A DNA stretch of 64,000 nt from an uncultured Euryhalocaulis sp. (lineage in GTDB: Bacteria; Pseudomonadota; Alphaproteobacteria; Caulobacterales; Maricaulaceae): positions 1 through 64,000 of the forward strand of contig CAJXKJ010000005.1 in NCBI GenBank assembly GCA_913055605.1, given 5' to 3'. Below, one piece after another: positions 61,570 through 64,000 of the stretch (positions are counted from its first letter, which is position 1; each line of letters begins with the position of its first letter). The notes beneath the pieces were generated by a model, which was not told where the DNA came from, ran no database searches, and saw nothing but the letters and a program-made list of their open reading frames with translations. The position numbers and the translations under genes are program-made.

Positions 61570-62504
61570 AACAGGACACGCCGGGCGGCGCGCCGATCGT
61601 CCATCTGAACGCCGATCCGCCGCCCGCCGGTCTGGAAGCGCGCTGGCTGACCATGGCGGACGGCGCCCGCCTGCGCGCGGCGGCCTGTCCGCCGGCGGCC
61701 GGCTCGGTCCTGATCGCGCCCGGCCGCACCGAGACGGTGGAGAAATATTTCGAGACGATGCGCGATCTGGCGGGCCGGGGCTTTGCCTGTTTCGCCATCG
61801 ACCATCGCGGCCAGGGCCTGTCGGACCGGCCAGCCAAGGGCGGGCGCGGCCATATCGACCGCTTTCGCACCTACGGGATGGATTTCGCGGAGGCCGTGGG
61901 GGCGTTCGAGCCCATGCTGCCCCGGCCCTGGCTCGGCCTCGGCCACTCGATGGGCGGGCTGGTGATGCTGGAGCTGCTGCTGGACCGGCGTCTGGATCTG
62001 TCAGGCGCGATCCTGAGCGCGCCGATGACGGGCCTGGTCCTGGTCACCGACGCGCATCTGGTCGCCGCCTCGGTGCTGTCGCGCCTGGGCCTGTCGAAGA
62101 AATTCGTGCCGGGCGGCCATCTGCATCCCGCCCCGCCGTTCGAGGAAAACGAGGTCACGCACGACCGGCGGCGCTATCAGCACATTATCGATCGGCTGCA
62201 TGTCGCGCCGGAACTGGGGCTGGGGGATCCGACCATCGGATGGACCGCGGCCGCGCACCGCGCCATGCGCCGGGTGCTGGCCTCACGCGCGCTTCGCGCG
62301 CTGGACACGCCGCTGCTGATCCTGTCCGCCGGGGATGACCGTCTGGTCGATAACGACACCCATGCGCGCATCGCCCGGCTCGCGCCCAGCGCGGCGCGGG
62401 TCGAGGTCGCAGGCGCGGCGCATGAGATCCTGACCGAGAGCGATCCGGTGCGGGAGAAATTCTGGACGGCGTTCGACGCGTTCGTCTGCGGCCTCGGAAT
62501 CTAG
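61566..62504 (+). CDS. Alpha/beta hydrolase, lysophospholipase-like
   Basis: The 312-residue reading starts at the GTG at 61566. The nucleophile elbow is GHSMGG, with oxyanion region APGRTETVEKYFE and FAIDHRGQGLSDR. The Asp (LILSAGDDRLVDN) and His (VAGAAHEILTE) complete the triad. The overall pattern resembles PldB-type monoacylglycerol/lysophospholipases. It is coupled to the SCP2 gene by a 4-base overlap. Confidence 0.88.
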   Translation: MKQDTPGGAPIVHLNADPPPAGLEARWLTMADGARLRAAACPPAAGSVLIAPGRTETVEKYFETMRDLAGRGFACFAIDHRGQGLSDRPAKGGRGHIDRFRTYGMDFAEAVGAFEPMLPRPWLGLGHSMGGLVMLELLLDRRLDLSGAILSAPMTGLVLVTDAHLVAASVLSRLGLSKKFVPGGHLHPAPPFEENEVTHDRRRYQHIIDRLHVAPELGLGDPTIGWTAAAHRAMRRVLASRALRALDTPLLILSAGDDRLVDNDTHARIARLAPSAARVEVAGAAHEILTESDPVREKFWTAFDAFVCGLGI

Positions 62505-62541
62505 GCCGCGATCAGTACAGGGTGCGATACGCGGGCCGCGA

Positions 62542-62913
62542 TCAGGCGGCCGCGTCGCCGCCCTGCATCGCCTTGGCCAGATCGAGCAGCCGGCGGCGCG
62601 GCTGTTCGTCGAGCTGGTAATAGACGCGCACCAGCTCCAGCGTTTCCCGGCGGGTCAGCATGTCGGCGGCCGGAGCGGATTCGCCGCTCGGCTCGTCGCT
62701 CAGCCCTTCATAGAAATAGCCCACCGGAACGTTCAGGGATTCGGAGAGCTGGAAGAGCCGGGCGGCGCTGACGCGATTCGCCCCGCATTCGTATTTCTGG
62801 ATCTGCTGGAAGCGCACGCCGACCTTGTCGGCGAGCTGTTGCTGGGTCAGCCCCAGAAGCCGCCGGCGGCGGCGCAGCCGCTTTCCAACATGATAATCAA
62901 TTGCGCTGGTCAT
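62542..62913 (-). CDS. XRE family regulator, PraR-like
   Basis: The 123-residue protein begins DYHVGKRLRRRRRLLGLTQQQLADKVGVRFQQIQKYECGANRVSAARLFQLSESLNVPVGYFYEG, the alphaproteobacterial XRE type that includes PraR/PhrR regulators of Rhizobium. A C-terminal helical part (RRETLELVRVYYQLDEQPRRRLLDLAKAM) would dimerise it. It lies next to, and divergent from, the tandem sRNA genes whose promoters carry TTCGCA-N2-TGCGAA palindromes. Whether it binds these sites is untested. Confidence 0.9.
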   Translation of the reverse strand: MTSAIDYHVGKRLRRRRRLLGLTQQQLADKVGVRFQQIQKYECGANRVSAARLFQLSESLNVPVGYFYEGLSDEPSGESAPAADMLTRRETLELVRVYYQLDEQPRRRLLDLAKAMQGGDAAA

Positions 62914-63046
62914 GAGCCGCTACCTGCCCCTCTGCCAAATTCGAAGGGCTACCCAGCAAGCGGCGTGCCGGTCCGGTCTCGCGCCGGAACGTGCCATTCC
63001 GGGACGGGGCGCCTTACGCCCGCTATGCGGGAAAACATGGGCTCTT

Positions 63047-63087
63047 TGCGATTTCGCACTTGCGAATTGTGCGGTGCACCATATAGT
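63047..63087 (+). promoter_or_regulatory. Promoter and operator of candidate sRNA 1
   Basis: TTGCGA (63060-63065) and TATAGT (63082-63087) are 16 bases apart, a good -35/-10 pair. The 14-bp palindrome TTCGCACTTGCGAA (63053-63066) overlaps the -35. TGCGATTTCGCACTTGCGA (63047-63065) is repeated exactly in front of sRNA 2. Confidence 0.7.
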
Positions 63088-63094
63088 CAAAGGC

Positions 63095-63181
63095 GTTGCG
63101 GCGCGAGCCGCTTGCCCGGGTTCGGGCGTTTCCTCCCTATTGACTTCCGCCGCGCGGCCTACCGCGCGGCGGTTCTTTTTT
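63095..63181 (+). ncRNA. Candidate small RNA 1 of a tandem pair
   Basis: Predicted start G63095, about 7 bases after the -10; predicted length 87 nt. Two short hairpins come first (GCGGC-GCGA-GCCGC and GCCCG-GGTT-CGGGC). A single-stranded linker GTTTCCTCCCTAT follows, which contains CCTCC, the complement of a Shine-Dalgarno sequence. A terminator closes the gene: CCGCCGCGCGG (63147-63157), loop CCTA, CCGCGCGGCGG, then TTCTTTTTT. The first 46 nt are identical to sRNA 2. No convincing coding frame. Probably an antisense-type regulator of translation. Confidence 0.7.
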
Positions 63182-63262
63182 GTCCGCTAGTTGGCGGCTT
63201 TCAGCCCCTGGCGATTTCCGCGGGCGCGCGGGGATTTTCCACAGCCTGTCGCCGTCCGCGCC

Positions 63263-63311
63263 TTCGCACCTGCGATTTCGCACTTGCGAGAAATCCCGAT
63301 CACGATATAGT
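63263..63311 (+). promoter_or_regulatory. Promoter and twin operator of candidate sRNA 2
   Basis: TTGCGA (63284-63289) and TATAGT (63306-63311), again 16 bases apart. Two 14-bp units stand back to back: TTCGCACCTGCGAT (63263-63276) and TTCGCACTTGCGAG (63277-63290). The second overlaps the -35. Confidence 0.7.
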
Positions 63312-63317
63312 TGAGTT

Positions 63318-63403
63318 GTTGCGGCGCGAGCCGCTTGCCCGGGTTCGGGCGTTTCCTCCCTATGAACTCCGCCGCGCGGCATCCGCGCGGCGGTTTCTTT
63401 TTC
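63318..63403 (+). ncRNA. Candidate small RNA 2 of a tandem pair
   Basis: Predicted start G63318; about 86 nt. The core GTTGCGGCGCG...CCTCCCTAT (63318-63363) is identical to that of sRNA 1, including both hairpins and the CCTCC linker. The terminator has the same 11-bp stem (63369-63379 with 63383-63393) with a 3-base CAT loop and a T-run to 63402. The spacer after the linker differs (GAA versus TGACTT). Two separately promoted, conserved copies argue for a real sRNA family. Confidence 0.7.
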
Positions 63404-63451
63404 AGCGATGGAAATAATAAAGAGCGCGGCCCGCTGTCCGGCGGCCAGACT

Positions 63452-64000
63452 CTATTCGGCCGCCAGACTCTGGGCGCCGTCCCGGCCGTGCAGGAGCGCG
63501 GCCCAGTCGATCGCCGCCAGATCCTCCATCACCACGCTCAGCCGCGCGGCCAGCGCGTCGAACGCCCGGGGCAGAGGCTGGACCGCCCGCTCGTCGAGAT
63601 AGAGCGCGCGCGACAGCTCCACCTGGATGGCGTGAACCCCGGCGCGCGGCCGGCCGTAATGGGCGGTGGTGTAGCCGCCGGCATAGGGCACGTTGCGCTG
63701 GACCTGCAGGCCCTGCGCGGCGAAGGCGCGCTCCGCCGCGTCGCTGACCGCCGGATGGCAGGACGCGCCGAACCGGTCGCCCAGCACCACGTCCGGCGCG
63801 CCGCGATGGTCCGCCGCGGGCATGGAGTGGCAATCCACCAGAATGGCCAGGCCGAACCGGCGCCGCGCCGCCTCCAGCCGCGCGGCCAGCGCGCGGTGAT
63901 AGGGCGCGTGAAACCGGTCGACCCGGTCGACCACTTCGGCCAGCGACAGGCGGCGGCGGTGGATCGTCTCCCCGTCCACGGTCAGGCGGGGCGCCACGCC
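63452..64000 (-). CDS. N-formylglutamate amidohydrolase (partial, 5' end outside)
   Basis: The gene ends with TAG at 63452-63454 and continues past the right edge, so about 182 C-terminal residues are seen. Visible are FHAPYHRALAARLEA, ILVDCHSMPA, VLGDRFGASCHPAV, NVPYAGGYTTAHYGRPRAGVHAIQVELSRALYLDE, all characteristic of the FGase family (HutG-type deformylase, Zn enzymes). The enzyme splits N-formyl-L-glutamate to formate and glutamate at the end of a histidine degradation route. Confidence 0.9.
   Translation of the reverse strand, partial: GVAPRLTVDGETIHRRRLSLAEVVDRVDRFHAPYHRALAARLEAARRRFGLAILVDCHSMPAADHRGAPDVVLGDRFGASCHPAVSDAAERAFAAQGLQVQRNVPYAGGYTTAHYGRPRAGVHAIQVELSRALYLDERAVQPLPRAFDALAARLSVVMEDLAAIDWAALLHGRDGAQSLAAE

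Overview
The window is a high-GC (roughly two thirds G+C by eye), densely packed bacterial chromosome segment. It most resembles an alphaproteobacterium of the Caulobacterales/Maricaulales/Hyphomonadales kind. The evidence is the rpsT-dnaA order, a dnaA-dnaN-recF-gyrB cluster, a CC0125/CC1285-type lipoprotein, a class I lysyl-tRNA synthetase, a 1638-residue NAD-glutamate dehydrogenase (the GdhZ type), N-formylglutamate amidohydrolase, GANTC (CcrM-type) sites upstream of dnaA, and many genes whose start codon lies 6-7 nt after a -10-like box. No tRNA, rRNA, CRISPR array, insertion sequence or prophage was found.

Layout. 1-9.7 kb: the end of a secreted SHD1-like gene; a chimeric dprA gene; pyrF and pyrE beside an SDR; a lipoprotein, a YkvA protein and a TrmH-type methylase; a FIST-domain sensor overlapping a histidine kinase. 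9.7-19.9 kb: the giant glutamate dehydrogenase, an AI-2E-type exporter, mutM, a TraB/GumN protein, enoyl-CoA hydratase and rpsT. 20-35 kb: the replication-gene region. dnaA and dnaN are separated from recF and gyrB by about 7 kb of accessory genes: an A+T-rich DUF5675 gene, an ABC exporter divergent from a membrane protein and wHTH regulator, and an S41 peptidase. 35-46 kb: a palindromic intergenic repeat, a haem-containing PQQ dehydrogenase, MFS and MATE exporters, an S24 repressor, pyrD, a CAP-domain protein, and two YdcH genes. 46-57.5 kb: GGDEF, purE-purK, two separate membrane-protein plus XRE-regulator modules with visible operator repeats, lysyl-tRNA synthetase and a lipoprotein amidohydrolase. 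57.6-64 kb: 1-Cys peroxiredoxin, SixA, a GT2 glycosyltransferase, heat-shock-controlled hsp20, an SCP2/hydrolase pair, a PraR-like XRE regulator, a tandem pair of probable small RNA genes, and N-formylglutamate amidohydrolase.

The most interesting items are: (1) two tandem, nearly identical candidate sRNA genes (about 63.05-63.40 kb), each with its own promoter, a CCUCC anti-Shine-Dalgarno linker and a perfect terminator, and with 14-bp TTCGCA-N2-TGCGAA palindromes at the -35; (2) an in-frame fusion of the N-terminal half of DprA to an unrelated Tyr/Pro/Gly-rich protein, which is either a real chimera or an assembly join; (3) three accessory regulator modules with recognisable operators; (4) a RpoH-like promoter plus ROSE-like RNA thermometer in front of hsp20; (5) a DnaA whose box VII arginine-finger position is leucine; (6) an SDR with Glu in place of the catalytic Lys. 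All function calls rest on reading the translated sequence and on family knowledge. No database search was run.
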